Under the pieces are notes generated by a model. It saw only the letters and a program-made list of their open reading frames with translations, was not told the origin of the DNA and did no database searches. 64,000 nt of DNA from VAZQ01 sp963841105 (GTDB lineage: Bacteria; Pseudomonadota; Alphaproteobacteria; Rhizobiales; Xanthobacteraceae), in NCBI GenBank assembly GCA_963841105.1, contig CAWJCB010000025.1, forward strand, positions 62,001 to 126,000, read 5' to 3'. A program made the position numbers and the translations under genes. Positions 19,193 to 31,013 of the stretch are shown in pieces; the stretch's first letter is position 1; each line of letters opens with the position of its first letter.

Positions 19193-20511
19193 GCGCGCCG
19201 GTTGAGCCATGCGACCACTTCCTCCATCAGCATGTCGCGCAGGCCGGCGTGCTCTATCCCTTCGATCGCCTCGCCGACGAAGGCCTGGATCAGCAGCCCT
19301 TGTGCCTGCTTCTGTGGAATGCCGCGCGCCTGGAGATAGAAGAGCAGGTCCTCATCGAGATCGCCTGATGTCGCGCCATGCCCGCACTGCACATCATCGG
19401 CAAAGATTTCGAGCTCAGGCTTGTTATCGGCCTCGGCATCCTCGGAAAGCAGGAGCGCGTGCGCTGCCATCCTGGCATCGGTCTTCTGCGCGTGCGGGCG
19501 TACGACGATCTTGCCCTGAAAAACGCCGCGGCTTTCCTCGTCCAGCACGGACTTGAACATTTCCCGGCTGGTGCAGCCGGGCGCGACGTGGTCGGCGAGG
19601 AGAGTGGTGTCGGCGTGCTGGCGCTCCCGCAGCAGGCAGGCGCCGCGGATGCCGGCGATCGTCCCCTCCCCCTCCAACCGGACGAACATCTGGTTGCGCA
19701 CCAGCAATGCAGCGCCGGCGGTGAAAAGAAATTCGTTAAAGCGCGCCTGGGAGCCGACCGCGGCCATCAGCGAGGACACATGCAGCGCGCCCGCCCGCGT
19801 GATCTTGATGTGGTCGACGTGCGCCGCGTCGCCGATCTTGAGCTCGAGGGCGGTATTCACCTGGAAGTCGCTGGAGCCCTCGTGGCTCTCGACCAGCATT
19901 GCGCGCGCGCCTTTGCCGATCACCGCCAGCGAACGCGTGAACACGGCTCCGGGCTCCCGGCCCGCATAGAAAAAGACCAGGTGCAGAGGGCGGGCGAGCG
20001 CAACGCCGGCGGCAACCTCGATCACTGCGCCGTCCCCCATGAATGCGGTGTTCAGCGCCACCGCGGTATCGGTCGTCGGTACGACATTTCCGAGATTGCT
20101 CACGACCTGGGTATCTCCGGAGGCGAGTGCCGCGGCCATGGAGCGGATAATGAGACCGGGTTCGAGCGCTGCAAGCTCCGAGAGCTCCGGCACGAAGCTG
20201 CCGTCGATGAACACAATGCGACGCGCCTCGATGGAAGAGCGCGCGCTGATGGCCTCCGCGGCGCGGCGCTTTGCATCAGCATCCGGCGGCACTGCAAGCG
20301 GCCATGCTTCGCGCACCAGCGCGCGCAGGTCGGTGTATTTCCATTCCTCGACGCGCCGGCTCGGCAGGCCGTCCGTTTCAAAGCGGCGAAATGCCTCCTC
20401 GCGCAACGCCGTAACCGCATCTGCGCCCGGCAGAGTGCCTCTTGCTGCCGCAAAACTAGTGGCGAGCGCCCACTCGGCGCTGGTTTTCAAGGGACGGACG
20501 TCGGCGTTCAT
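19189..20511 (-). CDS. sufD: Fe-S cluster assembly protein SufD
   Basis: 440 aa. It pairs with SufB in the SufB-C2-D scaffold complex. Recognisable parts are SRRVEEWKYTDLRAL near residue 50, the beta-helix core with AVIGKGARAMLVESHEG, and the C-terminal DDVQCGHGATSGDLDEDLLF followed by FYLQARGIPQKQAQGLLIQAF. Starts 7 bp after sufC ends and overlaps sufS by 4 bp (ATGA). The reading frame is intact. Confidence 0.95.
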   Translation of the reverse strand: MNADVRPLKTSAEWALATSFAAARGTLPGADAVTALREEAFRRFETDGLPSRRVEEWKYTDLRALVREAWPLAVPPDADAKRRAAEAISARSSIEARRIVFIDGSFVPELSELAALEPGLIIRSMAAALASGDTQVVSNLGNVVPTTDTAVALNTAFMGDGAVIEVAAGVALARPLHLVFFYAGREPGAVFTRSLAVIGKGARAMLVESHEGSSDFQVNTALELKIGDAAHVDHIKITRAGALHVSSLMAAVGSQARFNEFLFTAGAALLVRNQMFVRLEGEGTIAGIRGACLLRERQHADTTLLADHVAPGCTSREMFKSVLDEESRGVFQGKIVVRPHAQKTDARMAAHALLLSEDAEADNKPELEIFADDVQCGHGATSGDLDEDLLFYLQARGIPQKQAQGLLIQAFVGEAIEGIEHAGLRDMLMEEVVAWLNRRA

Positions 20512-20518
20512 CGTAACC

Positions 20519-21274
20519 TCACGCCGCCTCTTCGCGAAACTGTGCGTAGCCGGTAGCCTCGAGCTCGAAGGCCAGCGCCTTGTCGCCGGTTTTTACGATG
20601 CGCCCATTCGACAGCACGTGCACAACATCGGGCACGATGTAATCGAGGAGACGCTGATAGTGGGTGATCACGACAAATCCACGCTCGCGCGACCGCAGTT
20701 GATTGACGCCCTGGGCAACGACCTTAAGCGCATCGATGTCGAGACCCGAATCCGTCTCGTCCAGGACGCACAGACGCGGCTCCAGCATGGCCATTTGCAG
20801 GATCTCGTTGCGCTTCTTCTCACCGCCGGAGAACCCGACGTTGACTGCGCGGCGCATCATTTCCGGCTCGATACCGAGCCTGCCGGCGACCTCGCGCACA
20901 CGCCGAAGAAAGTCTGGCGTGGAAACTTCCGGCTCACCCCGCTGCTTGCGTTGCGCGTTGAGCGCAGCGCGCAGGAACGTCATGGTCGCGACGCCGGGGA
21001 TTTCCAGCGGATACTGGAAGGCGAGAAAGAGCCCCTTGGCCGCGCGTTCATCAGGCGACAGGCCTAGAATATCTTCGCCGTCGAGCAGCACTTCGCCTTC
21101 GGTGACCACATAGCCGGGCTTGCCCGCAAGGACGTGCGCCAGCGTTGACTTTCCCGAGCCATTAGGTCCCATGATGGCATGCACACTGCCCTTCCCGATC
21201 GAAAGCTCAAGACCGTTAAGGATCTTCTTGCCCTCGACCTCAACGTGCAGATTTTTCACCTCAAGAAGATGCAT
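20519..21274 (-). CDS. sufC: Fe-S cluster assembly ATPase SufC
   Basis: 251 aa ABC-type ATPase. Walker A GPNGSGKSTL near residue 34, Q-loop AFQYPLEIPG, signature FSGGEKKRNEILQMA, Walker B CVLDETDSGLD and switch histidine in VITHYQRLL. It drives conformational change in the SufBCD scaffold. I use the ATG at 21274, giving the family-typical opening MHLLEVKNLHV and length. An in-frame ATG at 21313 overlaps the sufB stop as ATGA and would add 13 residues; the coupling seen elsewhere in this operon makes that start possible too. Confidence 0.94.
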   Translation of the reverse strand: MHLLEVKNLHVEVEGKKILNGLELSIGKGSVHAIMGPNGSGKSTLAHVLAGKPGYVVTEGEVLLDGEDILGLSPDERAAKGLFLAFQYPLEIPGVATMTFLRAALNAQRKQRGEPEVSTPDFLRRVREVAGRLGIEPEMMRRAVNVGFSGGEKKRNEILQMAMLEPRLCVLDETDSGLDIDALKVVAQGVNQLRSRERGFVVITHYQRLLDYIVPDVVHVLSNGRIVKTGDKALAFELEATGYAQFREEAA

Positions 21275-21309
21275 GCGTAACTGTCCCGATTGGCCGGCTA
21301 ACCCGTGGG

Positions 21310-22799
<1,490 letters not shown>

Positions 22800-22886
22800 T
22801 CTTCCCTCCGCTGCGGTTTCAAGGACCGCGGGTTGGATCAGTCGGTTATGGTTGGGTTCGGCTTTTCTGTAGTGCGCTCGTCCTGT

Positions 22887-24051
22887 TCAGGCGGCTACCG
22901 CCGGCTTCCCCTTAAGTAATGTCCCGGAGAGGTTAATCCAAGCGCGAAGAAACCGATCGACGTCGGATTCTGTCGTGCTCCACCCCAAGCTCACCCGCAC
23001 CGCACCGCGGGCAAGCGCCGGGGAGGCGCCCATGGCCGCGAGGACGTGCGAGGGCTGTACCTTGCCGGAAGAGCAGGCCGCACCGGATGACACAGCAACG
23101 TCTTGGAGGTCGAACGCAATGACTGCCGTTTCCGCCTTCATGGGGGGAACCGCAAACAGGGTGGTGTTGGGAATACGCTCCACATCGGCGCCAAAGATCA
23201 CCGCGCTCGGGGAAAGAGCCTTGAGGCCGTTTTCGAGCCGCTCACGCAAGCCGAGCATTTGAGCCCTTTCTGCGGCAAGCCCCGCCAATGCCGCGGCAGC
23301 AGCAGCGCCGAAGCCCGCGATCCCAGCAACATTTTCAGTTCCGGCCCGAGCACCACGCTCCTGACCACCGCCTTTCAGGAGCGCCGCCGGAAACGGAATG
23401 GCGGCATCCTTTCTGACCAGGGCGCCGAATTCCTTTCGGCGCCCCAATCTTGTGCCCGGACAGTGTCAGAAGATCTGCCCTGAGCATTTTGATATCACAG
23501 CACATTCTGCCGGGAGCCTGAACCGCGTCAACATGCAGCAAGCCGCCGACGCCGTGCACCAGCGTAGCCGCTTGCAAGACCGGTTGAACAATACCGGTCT
23601 CATTGTTGGCAAGCATGATCGAAACCAAGACAGGGCTATCGATCCCGGCAAGCCGGCGCGCCAGCACATCCAGGTCGATCTGCCCGTGCCTGGTAACCGG
23701 CAAATGCTCGACGGCGGACGCAGGAAAACGGCCGCCCGCCAAGACCGACGAGTGCTCGATGGCGGAGACCAGAAGCTTTCCCCGCGCGGTTTCGCCCGCA
23801 GCGGCCGCCGGCGTGAGCGCCAGCATATTCGCTTCAGTGCCCCCGGAAGTGAATGCAACGTTGCGCGGCTCGGCACCGACCAGAGAGGCAACGTTATCAC
23901 GCGCCTTTTCCACAAGATGGCGCGCTGCTCTCCCTTCGGCATGAACCGAGGATGGATTGCCGATGACGTCCAAGGCGGCAAGAACGGCTGCACGCGCCTC
24001 GGGGCGCAAGGGCGTCGTCGCATTCCAGTCGAAATAGAGACGCTCACTCAT
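22887..24051 (-). CDS. Cysteine desulfurase, NifS/IscS type, interrupted by an apparent 1-base insertion
   Basis: First gene of the suf operon. N-terminal frame (24051 to about 23433): LYFDWNATTPLRPEARA, FTSGGTEANMLAL, LVSIMLANNETGIVQP, and the PLP lysine in TLSGHKIGAPKG. C-terminal frame (about 23428 to 22887): GALVRKDAAIPF, GGGQERGARAGTENVAG, and the catalytic cysteine in VSSGAACSSGKVQPSHVL. Removing one base of GAATTC at 23427-23432 gives about 387 continuous residues. Its long SSGAACSS loop is the group I NifS/IscS type, so the operon carries both desulfurase types, as in other Rhizobiales. I start at the ATG at 24051; 32 more upstream codons are open but atypical. Confidence 0.88.
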
Positions 24052-24303
24052 GCTGCCGATCAGGCCAACATCCGCAGCCGCGGCGAGGAACGAAGGTCCA
24101 GTAATGGCGCTTGCTTTTTGACCCCGCACCCGTGCTAGAACCGCCAAACCGCCAGTGACCGCAAGAATTCGCCAGGCTGCTCCTTGGCAAAATGTGGAGT
24201 GGTTGTAGGTACTTACGTGCGCTCCGCGGAAACGTCAAGCGCGCTCCGCGGCGGTCGCGAGCTTGCAGCCGCTCGTATAGAAACCAACCGAGGTCCGCCA
24301 TTC
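24052..24303. other. Divergent promoter region of the suf operon and the hydrolase gene
   Basis: 252 bp with no gene. It must carry the suf operon promoter. I looked for IscR-, RirA- or Irr-type iron boxes by eye and found no convincing match. No iscR-like regulator gene is present at the head of the operon. Confidence 0.35.
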
Positions 24304-24966
24304 ATGCCCGAAGTCATATTCACCGGCGCGGCCGGGCGCATCGAAGGCCGATATCATCCTGCTCGGCAAAAGAACGCACCCATCGGCATCGTGCTGCATC
24401 CGCATCCGCAGTTCGGCGGCACGATGAATCATCAGATCATCTATCAGCTGTATTACGCCTTCGTGCACCGGAACTTCTCGGTGCTGCGGTTCAACTTCCG
24501 GGGTGTCGGCAGAAGTCAGGGCGCATTCGACCACGGCCAGGGAGAGCTTTCCGATGCCGCCTCGGCACTTGATTGGGCGCAGTCAATCAATCCGGAGGCT
24601 CGCAGCTGCTGGATCGCAGGGTTTTCTTTCGGAGCCTGGATCGGCATGCAACTGTTGATGCGGCGACCCGAGATAGAGGGCTTCATCTCCATCGCACCGC
24701 CTGCGAATCTCTATGATTTTTCCTTTCTCGCTCCCTGCCCCTCTTCAGGCATGATCGTTCATGGGGACAAGGACGCCGTCGTCCCGCATAAGGACGTCAA
24801 TACCCTTGTCGAAAAGCTCAAGACCCAGAAGGGCATTGTGATCGAGCAAAAAGTCATTCCGGGCGCAAACCACTTTTTTGACGGAAAAGTCGAGCCGCTC
24901 ATGCAAGCCATTGGAGCTTATCTGGACAAGCGGCTCAACATCGAGCGAAAACCCAGCGCCGCTTGA
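24304..24966 (+). CDS. Alpha/beta hydrolase
   Basis: 220 aa. The nucleophile elbow is GFSFGAW (about residue 104); the oxyanion region is LHPHPQFGGTMNH; an acidic residue is in HGDKDAVVP and the catalytic His is in PGANHFFDGK. This family of short hydrolases sits head-to-head with the suf operon in many Rhizobiales, but its substrate is unknown. I use the ATG at 24304 (opening MPEVIFTGAAGRIEGRY); the longer frame upstream has no family similarity. Confidence 0.85.
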   Translation: MPEVIFTGAAGRIEGRYHPARQKNAPIGIVLHPHPQFGGTMNHQIIYQLYYAFVHRNFSVLRFNFRGVGRSQGAFDHGQGELSDAASALDWAQSINPEARSCWIAGFSFGAWIGMQLLMRRPEIEGFISIAPPANLYDFSFLAPCPSSGMIVHGDKDAVVPHKDVNTLVEKLKTQKGIVIEQKVIPGANHFFDGKVEPLMQAIGAYLDKRLNIERKPSAA

Positions 24967-24980
24967 GCTTGGCTTGCGTG

Positions 24981-26099
24981 TTAGCCGCGCACGAGGACGC
25001 CACCTGCGAGCGGTCGCGGGACTCCGGTGGTCGTGGGAAACGTAAGCGGCAGTTCCTTGACCGTCCGTACCGCCAAGTACCCGAAAGCCTGCGCCTCCAG
25101 GGCGTCAATCGACCATCCAACGTCGGCGGCGGTACCGACGCGTGCAGGAGCCAAGCGTTGCGTCAGCATCCGCATCAGGATCGGATTACGGGTGCCGCCA
25201 CCCGCGACGATCCAGCTCACCGGTCCGCGCGGCAAGACCTTTACTGATCGCGCAACGGCCGCTGCCGTGATGGCGGTGAGGGTTGCCGCCCCGTCCTCCG
25301 TGCTCTTTTCTGCGAGACGCCCCTCTTCTGCCACCCAGGCGCGGAAAGCATTTCGATCCAGCGATTTAGGCGGCGGCCTGGAGAAAAATGGGTGGGCGAG
25401 AACACGTGCGACTGCATCCTCATCCACGCGTCCCGCCGCCGCGCGCCGCCCTTCATCGTCCCGGGGTTGACCTGTACGCAAGCAAATGAAGTCATCAATC
25501 AGCGCGTTGCCCGGGCCGGTATCGAGAGCGCAGAGATCATCTCCGTCGATATACGTAACATTCGCGACCCCTCCCACATTGAGCACCGCGATGGGATGCG
25601 ACTGCATGAGCGTGCGCACCATTGCGCGGTGGAAGACGGGGACCATGGGCGCGCCTTGGCCTCCCGCCGCAAGGTCGGCGCCACGGAAGTCATAGACGAC
25701 TGCAATTCCGAGCCGCGCGGCCAGTGCCGGGCCGTTGCCGAGCTGCACGCTGAGCCCGTGCTCTGGCCGATGCACCACCGTCTGGCCGTGAAATCCCACC
25801 ACACCGACCGCACTCGGAGCGATGCCATTGGCAGCCAAAAATGCTTCCACAGCCTCCGCATGCATGTCTGTGACTGCTTCCTCCGCCGCGATCAGAAGCT
25901 TGGACGGCTGCGACCGCCCGGTAAGATGCGCAGCCGCCGCGATCGCACGGCGGACCTGCTCTCTCTCCGGGTTGCTATAGGGTCGATACCCGGTCGGCCC
26001 GAGACGACCGATTGCTTCCCCGTCACTCTCGATCAGCGCCACATCGACGCCGTCATAAGATGTGCCGCTCATGAGCCCAATCGCAGTCAGGGAAGCCAC
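24981..26099 (-). CDS. anmK: Anhydro-N-acetylmuramic acid kinase
   Basis: 372 aa. It converts 1,6-anhydro-MurNAc released by lytic transglycosylases into MurNAc-6-phosphate for cell wall recycling. The sugar kinase/ASKHA fold shows LMSGTSYDGVDVAL at the start (phosphate loop), VGFHGQTVVHRP near residue 100, LNVGGVANVTYI, LDTGPGNALIDD (catalytic Asp) and VAGGGTRNPILM (ATP site). It is divergent from tyrS with 66 bp between the start codons, the usual arrangement in Rhizobiales. Confidence 0.95.
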   Translation of the reverse strand: MASLTAIGLMSGTSYDGVDVALIESDGEAIGRLGPTGYRPYSNPEREQVRRAIAAAAHLTGRSQPSKLLIAAEEAVTDMHAEAVEAFLAANGIAPSAVGVVGFHGQTVVHRPEHGLSVQLGNGPALAARLGIAVVYDFRGADLAAGGQGAPMVPVFHRAMVRTLMQSHPIAVLNVGGVANVTYIDGDDLCALDTGPGNALIDDFICLRTGQPRDDEGRRAAAGRVDEDAVARVLAHPFFSRPPPKSLDRNAFRAWVAEEGRLAEKSTEDGAATLTAITAAAVARSVKVLPRGPVSWIVAGGGTRNPILMRMLTQRLAPARVGTAADVGWSIDALEAQAFGYLAVRTVKELPLTFPTTTGVPRPLAGGVLVRG

Positions 26100-26165
26100 T
26101 GAACTATCCTCGGTTTCAATGCCGTTCGCTACCTGTTACACCACCGCCGGACCGAGACGACAATC

Positions 26166-27410
26166 ATGAGCGCCTACAAATCCGATTTCCTCCAGGTTCT
26201 TGCGGCGCGGGGGTTCATTCACCAACTTTCCGACGCCGAAGGGCTCGACGCCAAGGCAAAGGCGGGCGCGATCACCGCCTATGTCGGCTTCGACGCCACC
26301 GCCCCGAGCCTGCATATCGGCAATCTCCTGACTATCATGATGCTGCGCTGGCTTGAGAGGACGGGGCACCGGCCGATCGCGCTCATGGGCGGCGGGACCA
26401 GCAAGATCGGCGATCCTTCCGGCAAGGACACCAGTCGAACGCTCCTGACCAGCGCGCAAATCGACGCGAACATAGCCTCCATCCGCAGCGTATTCTCGCG
26501 GTTTCTCGATTTTGGCGCGAGCGCGATCATGGCGAACAATGCCGATTGGCTCGACCATTTGCATTACATCGCATTCCTGCGCGATGTCGGCCGGCATTTC
26601 ACCATCAACAAGATGTTGACCTTCGATTCAGTCAAGCTGCGGCTGGACCGCGAGCAGCCTCTGACATTTCTTGAATTCAATTACATGATCTTGCAGGCCT
26701 ACGATTTCGTGGAGTTGCACAAGCGCTACGGGTGCATTTTGCAGATGGGCGGATCGGACCAGTGGGGCAACATCGTCAGCGGCATTGATCTCGGTCGCCG
26801 ACTGCTCAGTGTTGAGCTCTTCGCTTTGACTACACCGCTTTTGACGACCGCTTCCGGCGCCAAGATGGGCAAGACCGAAACGGGCGCGGTCTGGCTCAAC
26901 GCCGATGCAATGAGCCCGTATGATTACTGGCAGTTCTGGCGCAATTGCGAGGACGGCGATGCTGGCCGCCTGTTGAAGCTGTTCACCGAGCTGCCGCTGG
27001 ATGAGATCGATCGCCTCGGCACGCTCCGGGGGCAGGAGATCAACGAAGCCAAAAAGGTCCTGGCAACAGAAGCGACAGCGCTTCTGCACGGCCGCGCAGC
27101 CGCTGAACAGGCGGCAGAGACTGCGCGGCGCACGTTCGTGGAAGGCGCCCTTGCGGACACGCTTCCAACCGTCGAAATCTCTCGCGCGAGGCTGGATGCC
27201 GGCTTGGGCCTGCTCGCCGCCAATGTAGAAGCCGGTCTCGTGTCATCGAATGGAGAGGCGCGTCGGCACATCAAAGGAGGTGGGCTTCGTGTGAACGATG
27301 TCACAGTCGTGGATGAGCTCATGGTGCTCACTCCGCAGGATCTAACGCCGCAGGGAGTGATCAAGTTGTCACTTGGGAGGAAGCGACATGTGCTCATCAA
27401 ACCTGTTTAA
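26166..27410 (+). CDS. tyrS: Tyrosyl-tRNA synthetase
   Basis: 414 aa, class I synthetase. HIGH-type motif SLHIGNL near residue 48, tyrosine pocket LEFNYMILQAYDF and GGSDQWGNI, KMSKS-type loop GAKMGKTETGAVW near residue 233, then an alpha-helical domain and a C-terminal S4 RNA-binding domain (VSSNGEARRHIKGGGLRVN). It charges tRNA-Tyr with tyrosine in the cytoplasm. The frame is intact and full length. Confidence 0.96.
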   Translation: MSAYKSDFLQVLAARGFIHQLSDAEGLDAKAKAGAITAYVGFDATAPSLHIGNLLTIMMLRWLERTGHRPIALMGGGTSKIGDPSGKDTSRTLLTSAQIDANIASIRSVFSRFLDFGASAIMANNADWLDHLHYIAFLRDVGRHFTINKMLTFDSVKLRLDREQPLTFLEFNYMILQAYDFVELHKRYGCILQMGGSDQWGNIVSGIDLGRRLLSVELFALTTPLLTTASGAKMGKTETGAVWLNADAMSPYDYWQFWRNCEDGDAGRLLKLFTELPLDEIDRLGTLRGQEINEAKKVLATEATALLHGRAAAEQAAETARRTFVEGALADTLPTVEISRARLDAGLGLLAANVEAGLVSSNGEARRHIKGGGLRVNDVTVVDELMVLTPQDLTPQGVIKLSLGRKRHVLIKPV

Positions 27411-27425
27411 TTGCAAAGCGGGGGT

Positions 27426-30400
27426 TTATCTTGGTTCAGCATAGCTCTGGGGCATGGTGACGCCGCCGCCCGGGAATTCAAAGAACTTGCGCAAGAGGCC
27501 CGGCGCCACGGCGGAGATAGGATTGACCCGCAACACCGGCGCGCTTGGTGGACCCACGACTTCATAAGTGACACCGATCAGGCCTTCGTTGCTGCCGCCC
27601 AGGAACAGGCCGACGATCGGAATTTGGCCGAACATATTATTGAGGCCATAAAGCGGAACGAAAGTACCGCGCATGCGCACCTCGGCGCGCGTGTAATCGA
27701 TGTATCCGTCGACCGTCGCGCCAATGGCAGGGCCTTTCACCAGGCCATCACGGATCGTGAATCGACCAAGCGAGCGGGTGAACTCGACGCGCAGGCGCGA
27801 GAAATCTACGCCCGCGGGAGGAGCGCCGGGAGCCTGCGGCGCCGGCGCTGCCGCGACGCGATCCAGCGTGGCTTCTCCGCGCACCGTGAAATCGCGTACA
27901 TTGAGAATGCCTTCCTGTGGAGCTTTGTCCGCGCTCTGTGGATCAAGTGCCACCCACATCTCGCCGCCGATGACCTTGGGATAGATGTCAGTGAAGCGGA
28001 AGAAGGCGCCGGCGTCGTTCGTTTCCACGAACACCACCTGCCGGCCGTTGGTGCCGCGCCCACGCAGATCACCCGTAAGCGGCGTTTCGCGTCCAAGCTT
28101 GGCGCCAAGGGCGAAGTTGGTGATAATCCCGCCGCGACGCGACAGCCGCAGATCAAGACCGCGCAGCGTCTCGCCGTGGAATCCAAGCACGGTGCCGAGC
28201 TTGATGTCGAGATCAATATCCTTGTCCGGTTGTTGTTTGCCGTTGGCGGGACCTGCCAGGGCCGATTTGACGAAGCCGCGGCCGTCGTAGATTTCACCCC
28301 GAAGCACCACGCGCAGTGTGCCGTCGAGGCTTCGCTCCGCCTTGAGCGTCGCCTTGTCCCGATTAGAAAAACTAAAGACGGGAAAATTCGCAGCCACCAC
28401 ATCGCCGGAAGAATCGAGCTCGACCATGCCCTTGACCGAAGTGCCTGGAGCCTCGATCAGAACGTCCTCAAATCGCATTGCCTGCGATTTATTGATGAGG
28501 GTGAAGGTCGCGCGTGCGACTTCACCGGGGGCTTTCGACCAGCCGGGCAGCAGATTGTCAACCTTGGCCTGACTGAGGTCAGCCTCAACGGCCAGACGAG
28601 TGTCGCCCTCGCGCGGAATGCGGCCGCTGAGCTTGATCGGCACCGGCCCCAGGAGCGAGCCGCCCAGGTCGAAGCCCAATCTGTTGCGCCCGTTCTCGTC
28701 GAGAGTAGCCTGAAGCCGAATATCAGGATCAACATCGTGCGGCTTGCGAAAATCAAGCACGGCAGGAAGTCCATTGATTTTTACGTCGCCCCTGATCCAG
28801 TGGCCCTGGTTGTTAGCGCTCACCTTCAGCATGGCGGCCTCGACCTTCTGCCCCATCACCATGCGTTCCGCGGAAAAATTCGCGACATCCATATTGATGC
28901 TGTAAGTCGATGATCCCTCTGCAAGGTTCTCCTTGAGCGGCAAGCTCAGGGTCACTTGAGCGCTGAGCGTGCCGCGACTGGTTGAAGGATCCAAAGGCGC
29001 GCCGGAGAACTCGCGCAATCGCTCTGTCGCCAGAAGCTCAGCCGCCGCCGGAACAGAGCCATCCAGGCGAAAACGCGCCTTGGCAGGCGGCCCCTTGGGA
29101 AAAGTATCGGGCACCTCGAAGACGCCATTGGTGATGGAAAGCTTTCGCCCCTGCGAGATTTCGACATTTCCACGGCCGAGGTTGATGACAGCGGTCCGTC
29201 CGGTAATCCGCACGTCGATGTCAGCGTCGCGAATCGGCGGCAAGCCTTCGACGGGTTTGATCTCGGCCCCGTGACCCACGATCCTGATTGCCAAACCTTC
29301 ATCGGGGATGGGCGGGCCGCTCGATTTGAGAGTTGACATGGGCGCGTTGGTCGCCACTTCCAGTCGCTCGACAATCCCCCCTTGCACGTGCTCTTCCACC
29401 CAGCCGCGCACCTTCGGAGCGGCGAAGAAGGGCCACAGCCGCTTGAGAGCCGATACGGACATGCGCGTACCGGTGACGCCAATTGCCACCCGCGGATCAT
29501 CGCCGGAGAATTCCATTCCGCCTGACAGCGCAATGCCGAGATTAGGCCCACTCAGCTCGCCCTGCTCGATGTCGAGACGGCGCTTGCTCGGATCAATGCG
29601 CAAGCGCATGAGGACTCGATTGAGAGAAAGCGCGTTCGACTCCATCGGCGTCTGCGATGCGAGCACAACTGAGCCGCCGGACACCCTCACGTCCCAGGTC
29701 TCATGCCCTTCGCGCGGGGCATCAAATTGGGCTTGCAGCGCGATCCTATTGCCGCCGGACACAATCTGGAACGGCATGACCATTGTGTGGCGGGCGGCAT
29801 CCCATTCAAGGCTGATCTCGCCTCGATCGATCGGGATGCGCGCGAGCGGGTCGTCCACATCAACGACAAAACCCTTCTCGACGACAATGCGGCCGTCGAT
29901 CATATCGGGAATGCCGTCGGGCCCTATGTCGGCGCGAAAATGCGCGGTGAGGGGCAGATCAGGTTCGTAAAACCCCTCGCCCCATCGCATTGCGAGCATC
30001 AAGTCCTTGGCCGAAACCCTCTGCGTCGTGACATCGACAAAACGATGCCCCTTCTGCCCGGGCGTGATGGCTGCCCGCATCTGCCAAGGTCGTTCGATAT
30101 CATCGGAACCGAGCTTCACGGCAATGCCGCCGTCCTTTGGCCGCGTCACGCTCAGGTCGATATTCGCAAATGTCCACTGTTTTCCATTGCGCTGGTCGTC
30201 GACAGTCAGATTGCCGCCTTTAAGCCCGATCTCCGTGAGCTCTCGACCATCCAATGCGCCGACGTCAAGGCTCTCGATCCAGGCAAGCAACGCGGCGAAA
30301 TCGGGTATGCCTGTCCGTCCAGCGGAAGGCGTGGGCAAAGGCGGCGCCGACGGCACGGCAATGAAGGCGTTCGACCTGCCCGCCGTCGAACCAGCGAGGA

Positions 30401-31013
30401 GTGGAGTAGCGGTCGCGGACGCGGTGACGAATGGACGTTTGTTGCTGCCGGCGAAAACAGTCAGTTTGCTGTCGGCCTCGATTCGCACGGCCATTTCCGC
30501 GCCCACCAAACTCAGGCGTTCTGCCCGAATCCGGCCGGTAAGGAGGCTCCCGCCCGAGATGCCAACTTCAGCTTTTGGCGCGCTGGCGACGACAGCGCCA
30601 TCCCCATCGCGCACGACGATGTCGCGAATGCGCAGCGACGTCCGCCCATTCGCATCGCGTTCAAGCTGGGTCCCGCCAATTTCGACTTCGTGGCCTTCGC
30701 CGAAGTTTTCCTTGATTGCTGCCCGGAGCCAGGGAGTGGCGATGTCCAGCTCAAGAGGACCGCTCGACAAGCGCCACCACAGAGCGATCATCGCAAGGAA
30801 AATAAGCGCGCAAGGCGCGCCGACGGCAATCGCGAGTCGTCGCACCCGTGGCGTACAAGACAAGACTTGCCGACACAGGCCTAAGAACGACGCGCCGCGC
30901 ACCTTGTGCAGTCCCAACATGCATTGATGATGATGCACGCGCGCGTCATCCCGCAGACATGCCTCCAACTTTCGGAGGGTCTCGAGAGTAGGATAAGGTT
31001 GTTGACGCGCCAT
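27426..31013 (-). CDS. Large AsmA/YhdP-like (DUF3971) envelope protein
   Basis: 1195 aa. One membrane segment near residues 58-80 (IAVGAPCALIFLAMIALWW) is followed by a very long periplasmic beta-rich region with AsmA-like repeats, for example VEIGGTQLERDANGRTSLRI at the N end and a C-terminal AsmA-like block (VDGYIDYTRAEVRMRGTFVP, IPIVGLFLGGSNEGLIGVTY). YhdP, TamB and AsmA are bridge-like proteins implicated in phospholipid transport to the outer membrane; this one should sit in the inner membrane and span the periplasm. The N-terminal 55 residues before the helix are weakly conserved, and the start could lie at 30920. It converges with tyrS. Confidence 0.88.
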   Translation of the reverse strand: MARQQPYPTLETLRKLEACLRDDARVHHHQCMLGLHKVRGASFLGLCRQVLSCTPRVRRLAIAVGAPCALIFLAMIALWWRLSSGPLELDIATPWLRAAIKENFGEGHEVEIGGTQLERDANGRTSLRIRDIVVRDGDGAVVASAPKAEVGISGGSLLTGRIRAERLSLVGAEMAVRIEADSKLTVFAGSNKRPFVTASATATPLLAGSTAGRSNAFIAVPSAPPLPTPSAGRTGIPDFAALLAWIESLDVGALDGRELTEIGLKGGNLTVDDQRNGKQWTFANIDLSVTRPKDGGIAVKLGSDDIERPWQMRAAITPGQKGHRFVDVTTQRVSAKDLMLAMRWGEGFYEPDLPLTAHFRADIGPDGIPDMIDGRIVVEKGFVVDVDDPLARIPIDRGEISLEWDAARHTMVMPFQIVSGGNRIALQAQFDAPREGHETWDVRVSGGSVVLASQTPMESNALSLNRVLMRLRIDPSKRRLDIEQGELSGPNLGIALSGGMEFSGDDPRVAIGVTGTRMSVSALKRLWPFFAAPKVRGWVEEHVQGGIVERLEVATNAPMSTLKSSGPPIPDEGLAIRIVGHGAEIKPVEGLPPIRDADIDVRITGRTAVINLGRGNVEISQGRKLSITNGVFEVPDTFPKGPPAKARFRLDGSVPAAAELLATERLREFSGAPLDPSTSRGTLSAQVTLSLPLKENLAEGSSTYSINMDVANFSAERMVMGQKVEAAMLKVSANNQGHWIRGDVKINGLPAVLDFRKPHDVDPDIRLQATLDENGRNRLGFDLGGSLLGPVPIKLSGRIPREGDTRLAVEADLSQAKVDNLLPGWSKAPGEVARATFTLINKSQAMRFEDVLIEAPGTSVKGMVELDSSGDVVAANFPVFSFSNRDKATLKAERSLDGTLRVVLRGEIYDGRGFVKSALAGPANGKQQPDKDIDLDIKLGTVLGFHGETLRGLDLRLSRRGGIITNFALGAKLGRETPLTGDLRGRGTNGRQVVFVETNDAGAFFRFTDIYPKVIGGEMWVALDPQSADKAPQEGILNVRDFTVRGEATLDRVAAAPAPQAPGAPPAGVDFSRLRVEFTRSLGRFTIRDGLVKGPAIGATVDGYIDYTRAEVRMRGTFVPLYGLNNMFGQIPIVGLFLGGSNEGLIGVTYEVVGPPSAPVLRVNPISAVAPGLLRKFFEFPGGGVTMPQSYAEPR

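Noticed and set aside
24052..24303. Iron-responsive (Irr/RirA/IscR) box in the suf promoter region
   Set aside because: No sequence close enough to the known consensus patterns was visible, so I did not annotate one.
27411..28913. 500-aa + strand frame opposite the AsmA-like gene
   Set aside because: Antisense to a long intact gene with proper AsmA-like repeats; no family similarity in the shadow frame.
29703..30884. 393-aa + strand frame in the same region
   Set aside because: Same reason: antisense composition and no start context.
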